A program made the translations under genes and the position numbers. The notes beneath the pieces were generated by a model. That model did not search any database. It saw nothing but the letters and a program-made list of their open reading frames with translations, and had not been told where the DNA came from. A DNA stretch of 64,000 bases from JAAUUE01 sp943370025. GTDB taxonomy: Bacteria > Cyanobacteriota > Cyanobacteriia > Cyanobacteriales > JAAUUE01. Shown piece by piece: positions 34,878 to 43,256 of this stretch; the stretch's first letter is position 1; every line of letters begins with the position of its first letter. The DNA lies in contig CALRPI020000013.1 of NCBI GenBank assembly GCA_943370025.1, forward strand, positions 1 to 64,000, written 5' to 3'.

Positions 34878-35020
34878 AGGAGCTAGGGAATGGGTTAATC
34901 TGAATTTAGATACTTGAGACTTACGCTTAAAACCAATGTTATTTTCTGTTCCTACTATAATCACTTTTTAGTTAATTTATTGAGGAGTGGTTGCCCAAAA
35001 AATCAAAACGAAATCCAACT

Positions 35021-35113
35021 TATAGCTATAGACATGATGTTGATGTTATGGAACCCCCGCAATGCGGGGGTTCCATAACACATATTTTCCTCAAACCCTT
35101 AGCGGTTGCTATA
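35021..35113. repeat. Family F element, copy F1
   Basis: About 93 bp with ends TATAGCTATA and GCGGTTGCTATA around a perfect 17 bp stem (TGTTATGGAACCCCCGC, loop AAT, complement). It lies between the hybrid kinase start and the substrate-binding protein gene, in a 401-base gap that also holds C3 and otherwise shows nothing. Confidence 0.75.
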
Positions 35114-35155
35114 GAGTTAATCTCAAGGCTATCACCTCACCAATATCCGTTAGAA

Positions 35156-35244
35156 TTTATGCACTGCCAACGAATTATCAAGAGTGGTGGAGGTTTTGCG
35201 GGCTTCGACTGCGCTCAACCCGCAAAACCTCCAAATGCGTAAGT
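35156..35244. repeat. Family C element, copy C3
   Basis: About 89 bp. The left end ATGCACTGCCAACGAATTAT and right end AATGCGTAAGT surround the hairpin GGAGGTTTTGCGGGCT / AACCCGCAAAACCTCC. Confidence 0.75.
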
Positions 35245-35278
35245 GATATCCGTTTCCTAGTAGGCAAAAATCAGCAAT

Positions 35279-36724
35279 TTACTTCCATTCCAAGAAGATT
35301 TTTCTGATATCAGCAATTGCCTTATCTGCCGCTTGTTCTGGAGAGACATTATCCTTAATCACGCTAACTAGAGCCTTGCCCCAAACCTGCTGGGCAGGAA
35401 TTTGGCTGTAGGCAGGATTATTCACTAGAGGTAATGGTCTAGAAGGTTGGCGGTATTGCTCCGCTGCTGCTGAGATATGAGGATCCTCAGGATTATTCCA
35501 AAAAGGTTCAGCTAATTGTTTTTTCAGAACGGGAAAAAACCTTCCTTTGTTGGCATCTTGAAGAAATATGTTTAGGTTTTCCGGCTTGACTAGATAATTC
35601 AGGAATTTTTTCCCGGCGGCTTGGTTTTTAGAAGCTGAGAATAAAACTACTTGTCGAACACTAGTCAGATAGACCATGGGAGTTTGATCAGGCTTATTAG
35701 GGAATTTGATAGTAGCAATCTTGTTAAAGTAACGATCGCGAGGATTTTTGTTATAGATATTATCTGGTTGTTTTTGGCTTAGAGGAATAGAAAGGGTAGA
35801 ATTTTGGGTCATAATTACCTGCCGACTCAGAAAACTAACATTATTATTTGGGTCTCCCCACTCGATCGCTTCTGGTGGATTATATTTATTCTTTTGTAAA
35901 TCCGCAAAGAATTTCAACGTATTGACTATTCCCTGCTTCGATTGGGGATTGTCAAGCATTAATTCTCCCTTGTCATTCACAATTTTGACGTTATAAGCCT
36001 CCAAAATATGCTCAAATTGCCAAAAGTTATCCGTCCCAGTAGCAGATACCGTCATTCCTAATCCATAAATATCCTTCTTACCCTTAGCCTTGAGATTATC
36101 TTGGGCTTTTTTCCAGAAATTCCAGAACCCATCCCAATCTGGAGGAATATCCTCTTTTTTCAGGTCGGCCTGCTCCAGTAGATCCTTCCAGAACATGGTA
36201 TGTACTTCATGCTGCCCAATGGGAACCCCATAGTAGCTAAAACTCTTAGCTACATTGTTGCGGTAGCGTACCGACTCCAGTGCCGCTGGAACGTATTCAT
36301 CCTTAATCGGCTCAAGCACATCACTAACATCAACCAAATTCCCATCCCAAGCTAATTTTGGGTAAAGATTATAGTCCCCTGTAGTAGATAGAACAAGATC
36401 GGGTGGATTACCTTGAGCCAAGGATTTTTCCACCTCTCCTTTTATATTCGCATCCACCATTAAAGAAACTTCAGTATTGACTCCACTAATCTGCGACCAA
36501 TCACCAATGAGTTTAGTAATAACTGCGTTTTCTTCAGGGATCAAGCCCTGTGCCCACCAAATTCTCAGTTTTGTAGTGGAGGAACTATCAGAGTTAACAG
36601 GACTAGCCGGAGTAGCCGCAGGTCTAGTTAGGGGTGTACTGATATTAGTTCCTGAGCTACAGGAAGTAGAGATGCCGAAAGCCAGAAAAAATAAGGTCAG
36701 TAATAGGAAAATCCGTTTTAGCAT
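35279..36724 (-). CDS. ABC transporter substrate-binding lipoprotein (sugar type)
   Basis: A 481-residue extracellular solute-binding protein of the family-1 (maltose/glycerol-3-phosphate binding) type. A signal peptide ends near STSC at about residues 19-22, a probable lipobox. LRIWWAQG begins the mature fold, and PDLVLSTTGD and YGVPIG are typical. It should capture a carbohydrate-like ligand in the periplasm. No permease or ATPase genes are adjacent, so it is orphaned within the window. Single gene. Confidence 0.85.
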   Translation of the reverse strand: MLKRIFLLLTLFFLAFGISTSCSSGTNISTPLTRPAATPASPVNSDSSSTTKLRIWWAQGLIPEENAVITKLIGDWSQISGVNTEVSLMVDANIKGEVEKSLAQGNPPDLVLSTTGDYNLYPKLAWDGNLVDVSDVLEPIKDEYVPAALESVRYRNNVAKSFSYYGVPIGQHEVHTMFWKDLLEQADLKKEDIPPDWDGFWNFWKKAQDNLKAKGKKDIYGLGMTVSATGTDNFWQFEHILEAYNVKIVNDKGELMLDNPQSKQGIVNTLKFFADLQKNKYNPPEAIEWGDPNNNVSFLSRQVIMTQNSTLSIPLSQKQPDNIYNKNPRDRYFNKIATIKFPNKPDQTPMVYLTSVRQVVLFSASKNQAAGKKFLNYLVKPENLNIFLQDANKGRFFPVLKKQLAEPFWNNPEDPHISAAAEQYRQPSRPLPLVNNPAYSQIPAQQVWGKALVSVIKDNVSPEQAADKAIADIRKIFLEWK

Positions 36725-36853
36725 GGATATTAGTTTATTTAGATTAATTTAGAGATTGATTTAGAAATTAGTTAAAAATATTCTCTGGAAAAATTTATTT
36801 CTAATGCTGTGGCGTACGTTTCTTAACTTGATTACCACTAATACTTGATTGGA

Positions 36854-37759
36854 TTAGCTGTGTTGAGGAGCCATCAAAGGGTCGATCTTCTTCTCCCACA
36901 ATGTACTAACTAGTGATAAATATTTTTTGATTATGTATTGGTACAGGGAATAACTTATCTCTCCCTTATACTCTTGACTCATTCTATAATAACAAGTGGC
37001 AAGGGCTTTGATATATCGACCAGAGAGGCGATCGCTATTTTGCAGGCTAGATTCAGCCTTTGCCAAGACTCGACAAAAGCTGTGGACTAAGCGAGGCTTA
37101 CTGGCAGTAGAAACTGTGATATCTCCGTAACGGCGATAAATTGACCCGACACTGGGCTGATACTTAACTCTGAGATGAGGATTACTGAGCATTAAGGAGA
37201 TCAAAAAATCTCGATCCTGCGCTGCGGGTAAACTTTCATCCCATCCCAGACTATTTGCAATCACTTGCCGCTTGAGTAGATAAGCCATCGGTGGTAGGCA
37301 ACCATAGGCAAGGAGAGATTCTAAGAAATCCTCATGTTCCCCGGAAATACCCCAGAAGGTTGCATCTTCTTGGTAAATCGCTCCCTCAGTTGTATGGTAT
37401 TGATATCGGACATCTCCATATACTATGTCTGCCTGGATTTGCTCTAGAAAGTATAACTGTTGGGAAATTTTATCTGGCAGTAAATAATCATCACCATCCA
37501 AATATTGGATATATTCTCCCTTAGATAGGACAAATCCTCGGTTTCTAGCATAATTACCGCCCCGATTGGCTCCTGTTTCCCAAGTAATAGCCCCCTGAAA
37601 TCCTTTGATAATTTCTAGACTGCCATCAGTGGAACCATCATCAATGACAATTATCTCCAAATGGGAATGAGTCTGCTCTAAACAACTATCGATCGCCTCT
37701 TTGATCCATCTTTCCGTATTAAAACAAGGAATGATTACTGATACTAACTTAGTTTCCAT
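36854..37759 (-). CDS. Family 2 glycosyltransferase
   Basis: A 301-residue GT2 enzyme with GT-A fold: SVIIPCFNTERWIKEAIDSCLEQ at the N-terminus, IDDGSTDGS (about 41-49), QYLDGDDYLLPDK (DxD-type metal site, about 85-97) and a C-terminal helical part. It probably adds a sugar to an envelope polysaccharide or glycolipid. Its start overlaps the end of the upstream methyltransferase gene by 16 bases, so the pair is translationally coupled and probably acts on one product. Confidence 0.88.
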   Translation of the reverse strand: METKLVSVIIPCFNTERWIKEAIDSCLEQTHSHLEIIVIDDGSTDGSLEIIKGFQGAITWETGANRGGNYARNRGFVLSKGEYIQYLDGDDYLLPDKISQQLYFLEQIQADIVYGDVRYQYHTTEGAIYQEDATFWGISGEHEDFLESLLAYGCLPPMAYLLKRQVIANSLGWDESLPAAQDRDFLISLMLSNPHLRVKYQPSVGSIYRRYGDITVSTASKPRLVHSFCRVLAKAESSLQNSDRLSGRYIKALATCYYRMSQEYKGEISYSLYQYIIKKYLSLVSTLWEKKIDPLMAPQHS

Positions 37760-38445
37760 GCGTCTACAACAATAGAGGTATAGTAAGTATTTCTAGGACT
37801 TGAGCAACATTCCGTAAGACGTTGGGCTGAATATTCTTGAGCAAAGGTAGCCGGAACCTGATGGTCAAAATCATGGTCAAAGGAGGGATCGTTTCGGGGG
37901 TCAAATCTTTGCGATCGCTTAATCAATCCCTGACCCGGATCCCATTCTTGGTAATGAAACTTACCAGTCTCATCAAAATATTCCAGTAATTCCACCTTAA
38001 ATCCGGCAGCCGTTAATACTTCCTCTAGCAAGTGATAATTGTAAAGTATCTTGTGATCGTCAGCATCAGGACCATTGCCTTGAGGGCGCACCCAATCCAG
38101 ATAGTCTTGTCTAGGATGAAGCCCGTCTGGTACCGCCAGACGTAGATATCCTCCTACTTGTAAGTATTTATGACAAAGTTGAGCCGCCTGGATCCCCTGC
38201 TCCTGAGTTAAATGCTCCCAAACATGCTCTGCCATGATGGCTGTGATCGTTGTTGGAGCAAAGAGTCGCTCCCAGTCCTGCGGCTCCAGAAGGCTAAGAG
38301 AATCTATATCAGTAGCTACCCAGCCCAACTGCTTAGTTTCCCGGGCACCAACAATAATCTTTATTGGTTGCTGATTAGCTCTCAAATCAGTGAATAGAGT
38401 TTTTAGTGACTCTTGGGCAATATTATAGATACTGTTTTGATTCAT
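37744..38445 (-). CDS. Class I SAM-dependent methyltransferase-like protein
   Basis: A 233-residue protein. ATDIDSLSLLEPQDW, ITAIMAEHVWEHL and GGYLRLAVPDG fit the core of class I methyltransferases that modify sugars or lipids. The glycine-rich motif I is degenerate (KIIVGARETKQLGW). AEHVWEHLTQEQG is typical of small proteins encoded next to glycosyltransferases. It overlaps the GT2 gene by 16 bases and is upstream in the operon. Confidence 0.7.
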   Translation of the reverse strand: MNQNSIYNIAQESLKTLFTDLRANQQPIKIIVGARETKQLGWVATDIDSLSLLEPQDWERLFAPTTITAIMAEHVWEHLTQEQGIQAAQLCHKYLQVGGYLRLAVPDGLHPRQDYLDWVRPQGNGPDADDHKILYNYHLLEEVLTAAGFKVELLEYFDETGKFHYQEWDPGQGLIKRSQRFDPRNDPSFDHDFDHQVPATFAQEYSAQRLTECCSSPRNTYYTSIVVDAWKLS

Positions 38446-38686
38446 AAAATTCCCTTAAATTATTATCTATACCTTTTAAGGTATATCAAAATCTCAAGAA
38501 AATGGAGTAATAAAATTATAGTCAAAGATTTTTCCATCAACACTCAGCTATATTTTTATGCAAAAAAACTAACTGTTTTTTTTATTAGCTCCATTGCCTT
38601 TTAGACTATGGGATAGTCTCCTATAATTTCTCAAAGCAAATCACTCTCTTCGCAAAGCCAACTATTAGTGACACTACCTAGCAACT

Positions 38687-39703
38687 ATGATTACCTTTGA
38701 CAGCCCTCTCATCCGCCTTTACGCTACTCTCATCGGTTGGGTATCTCTGGGGTATGTATTGGGTAAAGTATTACCAAAGAATACTTCTACTTACCTAGGC
38801 AAGTTTTTGTTTTTTGTGGGTGCGCCTTTTAGTATTATCTCCTTTTTACGGCGAGCTAATTTGGATGGTTATATTATGATTGCCCCCATCACAGCCTGGA
38901 TAGCTATTGCGGTAGGTGCAGGATTAGCTTGGATTTGGATTGATTTGGGTGTTAGTGATGAGCGACTCCGAGCAATTTCCCGTGGCGTAGACTTTGCTAG
39001 CCACCTAGAACATGATCCGCAAGAGATGGCGATCGCTACCAAAAGTAATTGGGAGCGGGGGACTCAAGGAAGTTTTATGTTTGCCATGATGCTAGGGAAT
39101 ACCAGTTTTCTAGGATTTCCGGTGATTCTTTCCTTAGTAGGTGCAGAACACTTTTCTTGGGCTTTATTCTACGACTTAAGCACAGTAATTGGGTTTAACA
39201 TTTTTGGCACAGCCATTGCTACTTATTATGGGAACACTAAAAAGAAAAGAGGCTGGGGAGGAGCCATCAAGGCAATTTTGCAAGCCCCGGCGATCTGGGC
39301 ATCTATTTTAGGCTATTTCTTTTTCCGGACCTTACCCCTACCCGGGCCGATCGATCAGGTAGTTAGAAATGGTGGCTGGGTAGTAGTCACGCTATTTCTA
39401 ATTATGATTGGCATCCAGTTGAGTAAACTGACTTCTCTAAGAAATTTGAAGCAAGGTTTTACTTGTCTGGCAATTAAGATGCTGCTCACTCCCTTAGTGG
39501 TGGGGACGGGCTTAATGTTTTTTGGGGTAACAGGAGCTCCACGCCTATCTTTGGTTTTACTAATGGGAATGCCTCCCGCGTTTGTCACCACATTAATGGC
39601 GGAAACCTATAAGCTCGATCGCGACCTTGCCGTCACCACTGTCTTCTTGGGCTGCTTCTGTCTCCTCTTCACGATCCCCCTCTGGATGTGGCTATTTGGC
39701 TAG
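38687..39703 (+). CDS. AEC family transporter (auxin efflux carrier fold)
   Basis: A 338-residue membrane protein with about ten helices in two groups, split by a short hydrophilic loop (about 95-125). GNTSFLGFPVILSLVG, and LLMGMPPAFVTTLMAETYKLD near the end, are hallmarks of AEC permeases (PF03547). Family members export small organic acids; the substrate is not predictable. Preceded by a 241-base AT-rich gap and followed by tRNA-Arg on the other strand. Confidence 0.88.
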   Translation: MITFDSPLIRLYATLIGWVSLGYVLGKVLPKNTSTYLGKFLFFVGAPFSIISFLRRANLDGYIMIAPITAWIAIAVGAGLAWIWIDLGVSDERLRAISRGVDFASHLEHDPQEMAIATKSNWERGTQGSFMFAMMLGNTSFLGFPVILSLVGAEHFSWALFYDLSTVIGFNIFGTAIATYYGNTKKKRGWGGAIKAILQAPAIWASILGYFFFRTLPLPGPIDQVVRNGGWVVVTLFLIMIGIQLSKLTSLRNLKQGFTCLAIKMLLTPLVVGTGLMFFGVTGAPRLSLVLLMGMPPAFVTTLMAETYKLDRDLAVTTVFLGCFCLLFTIPLWMWLFG

Positions 39704-39747
39704 AGCCTAATTAAAATCATTGCCGATACTTCAACTATAAAAAATGA

Positions 39748-39821
39748 CGGGATTGGCGGGACTTGAACCCTCGACCTGCCGCTTAGGAGGCGGCCGCTCT
39801 ATCCAACTGAGCTACAACCCC
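39748..39821 (-). tRNA. tRNA-Arg (anticodon CCT)
   Basis: Read on the minus strand, GGGGTTG pairs with CAATCCC in the acceptor stem, the D-arm is GCTCAGTTGGATAGAGC, the anticodon loop is CTCCTAA (CCT, reading AGG) and the T-arm is CGAGGGTTCAAGTCCCG. The discriminator base is G73; CCA is not encoded. Confidence 0.95.
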
Positions 39822-39872
39822 AGTAAACCAACTACTGCTAGTCAGCCACCATGAAATTATATCCCTAATTTA

Positions 39873-39960
39873 CAGGACTTATGCACTGTCGGGGAATTAT
39901 CTAGGTTTGTAGAGGTCTTGGCGTTCCAATCCCTGCAAAAGCCTGTAAATACTTACAGTA
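39873..39960. repeat. Family C element, copy C5 (diverged)
   Basis: It begins CAGGACTTATGCACTGTCGG and continues GAATTATCTAGG like other C copies. The core hairpin and right end have decayed. Confidence 0.55.
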
Positions 39961-39966
39961 CTTTTC

Positions 39967-40158
39967 ATTCAAATGAGACACACTACAACTGTTGAAATAC
40001 TATAGCCATCCTAAATGGGTTGAGAACAGCTCCCCGGAGGGGAACTGTTCTCAACCCTCTAAAATTCTAAATTCATTTAGGAGCACTATATCAAGGTGGA
40101 GTTTGAGAGTAGAGGACTGTTGCTGCTCTCAAACTGCTGTAATTCCTGCGGGATTTTC
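39967..40158. repeat. Family D element, copy D2, interrupted by A6
   Basis: The left part (TTCAAATGAGACACACT...GTTGAAATAC) and right part (TATCAAGG...GTTTGAGAGT, then CTCTCAAACTGCTGTAATTC) match the reverse complement of the uninterrupted D1 at 51628-51730 in order. Copy A6 splits the element precisely at a TA. Confidence 0.75.
40001..40090. repeat. Family A element, copy A6, inserted in D2
   Basis: A 90 bp copy starting TATAGCCATCCTAAAT and ending TTTAGGAGCACTATA, with core GGGTTGAGAACAGCTCCCC and a GGA-type loop. It is flanked by TA on both sides relative to the intact D1 sequence. Confidence 0.85.
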
Positions 40159-40274
40159 ATGGGAATGTTTTCTTTAAGATTGTTGGCAAATAATTAAGCT
40201 GTGGAAGTTCTAAGAGACAATTGAGGCAAAACATAAGAAAATGAGTATTGCTATGGCAAGCTAGCTAAGTGGCT

Positions 40275-40343
40275 ATTTAGTAAAGTATGATTTTCCGCCC
40301 CCGGCGGGGGATGAAGATCATACCTTCTAGCCGCTTTATCAAT
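40275..40343. repeat. Family B element, copy B2
   Basis: It has ATTTAGTAAAGTATGATTTT on the left and CCTTCTAGCCGCTTTATCAAT on the right around CCGCCCCCGGCGGGGG. The flanks match B1 closely, but the stem is less perfect. It lies 40 bases before tpiA. Confidence 0.7.
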
Positions 40344-40382
40344 GATTCCTGATATTAATTAAAAATTACTTAAAAAATAACT

Positions 40383-41132
40383 GTGCGTCAAATTATTATT
40401 GCTGGTAATTGGAAAATGTATAAGACAGTGCGGGAGGCCTCGGAGTTTCTCCAAGGTTTCTTGCCTCATCTGGAAGATACCCCAGAAAAACGAGAAGTGG
40501 TGCTGTGTATTCCGGCAACTGCCCTGTGGGTGGTTTCTAAAAGCCTCCACGGATCACGGATTCGCTTAGGGGCGCAAAATGTCCATTGGGCTGAGGAGGG
40601 TGCTTTTACGGGAGAAATTGCCCCATCAATGTTGACAGAAATTGGCGTGCGTTATGTAGTTGTTGGTCATAGTGAGCGCCGGCAATATTTCGGGGAAACC
40701 GATGCTACGGTGAATCAGCGCTTGATTGCTGCTCAAAAAGCTGGGCTAAAGCCAATTCTTTGTGTGGGGGAAACTAAGGCTCAACGGGATGCTGGGGAAG
40801 CGGAAGATATTATTATTGGTCAATTGGCAAAAGGGTTAGTAGGGGTAGATATAACACAATTGGTTATTGCCTATGAGCCAATTTGGGCGATTGGGACAGG
40901 GGAGACCTGTGAAGCCCGGGAGGCCGATCGAGTAGTGGGGATCATTCGATCGCAATTGACGAATGGCACAATATCCCAACTCAGCAATCCTGATGTGCCA
41001 ATTCTTTATGGCGGTTCGGTCAAAGCTGCTTTGATAGATGAGATCATGGCGCAACCAGAAATTGATGGGGTGCTAGTGGGGGGTGCAAGTCTAAATCCAG
41101 AGGAATTTGCCCGGATTGTCAATTATGTCTGA
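40383..41132 (+). CDS. tpiA: Triosephosphate isomerase
   Basis: A 249-residue TIM barrel that interconverts dihydroxyacetone phosphate and glyceraldehyde-3-phosphate. The catalytic Lys is in AGNWKMYK (10-12 from the start), His in VVGHSERRQ and Glu in AYEPIWAIGTG, with GGSVK and GVLVGGASL closing the phosphate site. The start codon is GTG with no evident Shine-Dalgarno. It lies alone after a 560-base gap filled by C5, D2/A6 and B2. Confidence 0.95.
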   Translation: MRQIIIAGNWKMYKTVREASEFLQGFLPHLEDTPEKREVVLCIPATALWVVSKSLHGSRIRLGAQNVHWAEEGAFTGEIAPSMLTEIGVRYVVVGHSERRQYFGETDATVNQRLIAAQKAGLKPILCVGETKAQRDAGEAEDIIIGQLAKGLVGVDITQLVIAYEPIWAIGTGETCEAREADRVVGIIRSQLTNGTISQLSNPDVPILYGGSVKAALIDEIMAQPEIDGVLVGGASLNPEEFARIVNYV

Positions 41133-41206
41133 AACGGTAATTAGTTAACAGTAAACAGTTATCAGTTATTCAGTGAAGATTTTTATCTAGTAACTGATGT
41201 TTTGAC

Positions 41207-41382
41207 AAGTCTTGCGGTAAGACTGTCGAACTACTCAGTACAAGTAAATGGTAACTAATATCTGGTAACTGGTGCTTTAAAAAGTCTCGCAGGGAGCCTA
41301 TCGAACTGCTCAGTACAAGTAACTGATACTTCGACTTCGCTCAGCACAAATAACTGATGCTTCGACTTCGCTCAGCACAAGT
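41207..41382. repeat. Degenerate tandem repeat before ppx
   Basis: The last two units (41321-41351 and 41352-41382) are 31 bp and nearly identical (TAACTGATAC/G, CTTCGACTTCGCTCAGCACA). Two earlier, more diverged units (CTGTCGAACTACTCAGTACA and CTATCGAACTGCTCAGTACA) precede them. The rest of the 309-base gap is built from similar TAACTG/TAGTAACT words. Not CRISPR: there are no unique spacers. Confidence 0.75.
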
Positions 41383-41441
41383 AATTGATAACTGGGGTGT
41401 GGTCTGTCTAGTCTAAGGTCAGAAACTACAGGTAAAAAGTG

Positions 41442-43109
41442 ATGGACATAGAAAAAATAGCAAGTTTACAGGCTCTCAAACCCTATCCTGATCAGGATGA
41501 ACCGACTGATCCCGTTGGCGTTAGTGCTGCGAAGCAAGATCGCATCCTTGCAGCTATTGATATGGGGACAAATTCTATCCACATGGTGATTGTCCGGGTG
41601 CGACCTAGCCTGCCTACTTTTACAATTATTGCCAGGGAAAGGGATACGGTGCGTTTGGGCGATCGCTGTTTTGAGACCGGAAACCTGAAACCAGAATTGA
41701 TGGAGCGGGCGATCGCCTCCCTCTCTCGTTGTCAACAGTTAGCCACCAGCTACAACGCCGAACAAATAATTGCGGTGGCGACTTCCGCAGTCCGGGAGTC
41801 CAGCAATGGTCGGGAGTTTTTACAACGGATTCAACAAGAACTGAATCTCAACGTAGACTTGATTTCTGGACAGGAAGAGGCTCGGCGCATCTATCTAGGA
41901 GTTTTGTCGGGGATGGAATTAAACAACCAACCCCACGTGATTGTGGATATTGGCGGCGGCTCTACGGAATTGATTCTTGGAGACAGTCATGAACCCCGGT
42001 TTCTCAGCAGCACCAAGGTGGGAGCCGTGCGACTGACAGCAGAATACGTCACCACTGACCCCATTAGTCATGACCAATTTAGCTACCTCCAAGCCTATAT
42101 TCGAGGCATGTTAGAGCGCCCGGTGGACGAATTGAAAGCCTCTCTAGGCAAAGGAGAGATGGTACGGATGATTGGAACTTCGGGGACGATCGAAACCCTT
42201 GCCAATATCCACGCTAGGGAAAAGTTAGGCACAGTACCTTCCTCCCTGACGGGTTATCGGTTGACCTGCGTTGAGATTGGGGAGATGTTACAAAAATTTA
42301 GCTCCCTGAACTATCAACAGCGCTGTGAAATCCCCGGGCTTTCTAGCCAACGAGCCGAAATTATCATTGCTGGGACGATGATCCTGTATCAAGTCATGAC
42401 CATGCTTGATCTAGATTATCTAGCGATCGGCGAGCGGTCTTTGCGGGAAGGGATGATTGTGGACTGGATGTTGGCTCATGGCTTGATTGAAGATCGGTTA
42501 AAGTATCAAGATTCTGTCCGCCAGCGTAGTGTTTTAAGTATTGCCCAAAAGTATCAGCTAGACCTGCCCTACGCCGATCGCACCACCAGATTCGCCCTGA
42601 GCATTTTTGACCAAACCCAAGGAAAATTGCACCACAGCACGGGGAACGATCGCGACCTCCTCTGGGCAGCGGGGATCCTGCATAATTGCGGCATATTTAT
42701 CAGCCACTCCTCCCACCACAAGCACTCCTACTACATGATTAGAAATGCTGAATTGTTGGGGTTTACAGAAAATGAGATTGAAATTATTGCCAATATTGCC
42801 CGCTACCATCGCAAAGCTCCCCCTAGGAAAAAGCATGATATTTATCAAAGTCTTTTGACCAAAGAGCAGCGATCGCTAGTGGCTGCCATGAGCGCGATCC
42901 TGCGGGTGGCTGTTGCCCTCGATCGACGGCAAATCGGTGCCATCAAAGATATTACCTGTCGCTATCCCAACTCTACAGAATTGCATCTAGACCTCACGCC
43001 TACCTATGCCCATGATGATTGCGCCTTAGAACTTTGGAGCTTAGATCAAAAGAAAGAAGTTTTTGAGCAGGAATTCAATATAAAATTGGTGGTGAATTTA
43101 GTCGAATAG
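41442..43109 (+). CDS. ppx: Ppx/GppA exopolyphosphatase with C-terminal HD-like domain
   Basis: A 555-residue protein. The N-terminal actin/hexokinase-fold phosphatase (about 35-330) has AAIDMGTNSIHMVI, ATSAVRES, SGQEEARRIYLG, DIGGGSTELI and GTSGTIETL; REGMIVDWM follows. The C-terminal third carries an HD-like region (LLWAAGILHNCG, HSYYMIRNAELLGF). It removes phosphate from polyphosphate or pppGpp. I chose the ATG at 41442 over the overlapping GTG. Confidence 0.93.
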   Translation: MDIEKIASLQALKPYPDQDEPTDPVGVSAAKQDRILAAIDMGTNSIHMVIVRVRPSLPTFTIIARERDTVRLGDRCFETGNLKPELMERAIASLSRCQQLATSYNAEQIIAVATSAVRESSNGREFLQRIQQELNLNVDLISGQEEARRIYLGVLSGMELNNQPHVIVDIGGGSTELILGDSHEPRFLSSTKVGAVRLTAEYVTTDPISHDQFSYLQAYIRGMLERPVDELKASLGKGEMVRMIGTSGTIETLANIHAREKLGTVPSSLTGYRLTCVEIGEMLQKFSSLNYQQRCEIPGLSSQRAEIIIAGTMILYQVMTMLDLDYLAIGERSLREGMIVDWMLAHGLIEDRLKYQDSVRQRSVLSIAQKYQLDLPYADRTTRFALSIFDQTQGKLHHSTGNDRDLLWAAGILHNCGIFISHSSHHKHSYYMIRNAELLGFTENEIEIIANIARYHRKAPPRKKHDIYQSLLTKEQRSLVAAMSAILRVAVALDRRQIGAIKDITCRYPNSTELHLDLTPTYAHDDCALELWSLDQKKEVFEQEFNIKLVVNLVE

Positions 43110-43111
43110 AT

Positions 43112-43233
43112 GGGGCTTCGACTTCGCTCAGCCCCCAATGTTGTACGATGGCTGAGCGAAGCCGAAGCCATCTCGATAGAAGCCATCGTATGCTCAGCCA
43201 TTGTCAATTGGGGGCTGAGGGTCGCCGAAGCCC
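43112..43233. repeat. Fold-back inverted repeat upstream of the aldolase
   Basis: GGGCTTCGACTTCGCTCAGC and GGGCTGAGGGTCGCCGAAGC begin and end a pair of 27-base arms with about three mismatches (43112-43138 and 43207-43233). A second nested inverted pair (ACGATGGCT / AGCCATCGT) is inside. The arm shares CTTCGACTTCGCTCAGC with the tandem repeat before ppx. The ORF through it is not the true aldolase start. Confidence 0.7.
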
Positions 43234-43256
43234 AGCACAACTCATTGAGGATTTAT

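Noticed and set aside
41207..41382. Possible CRISPR array
   Set aside because: The units are directly adjacent and degenerate, with no unique equal-length spacers; no cas genes are nearby.
43110..43256. Longer N-terminus for the aldolase
   Set aside because: The extra 49 codons read through a fold-back repeat; the ATG at 43257 has GAGG upstream and gives the family's usual length.
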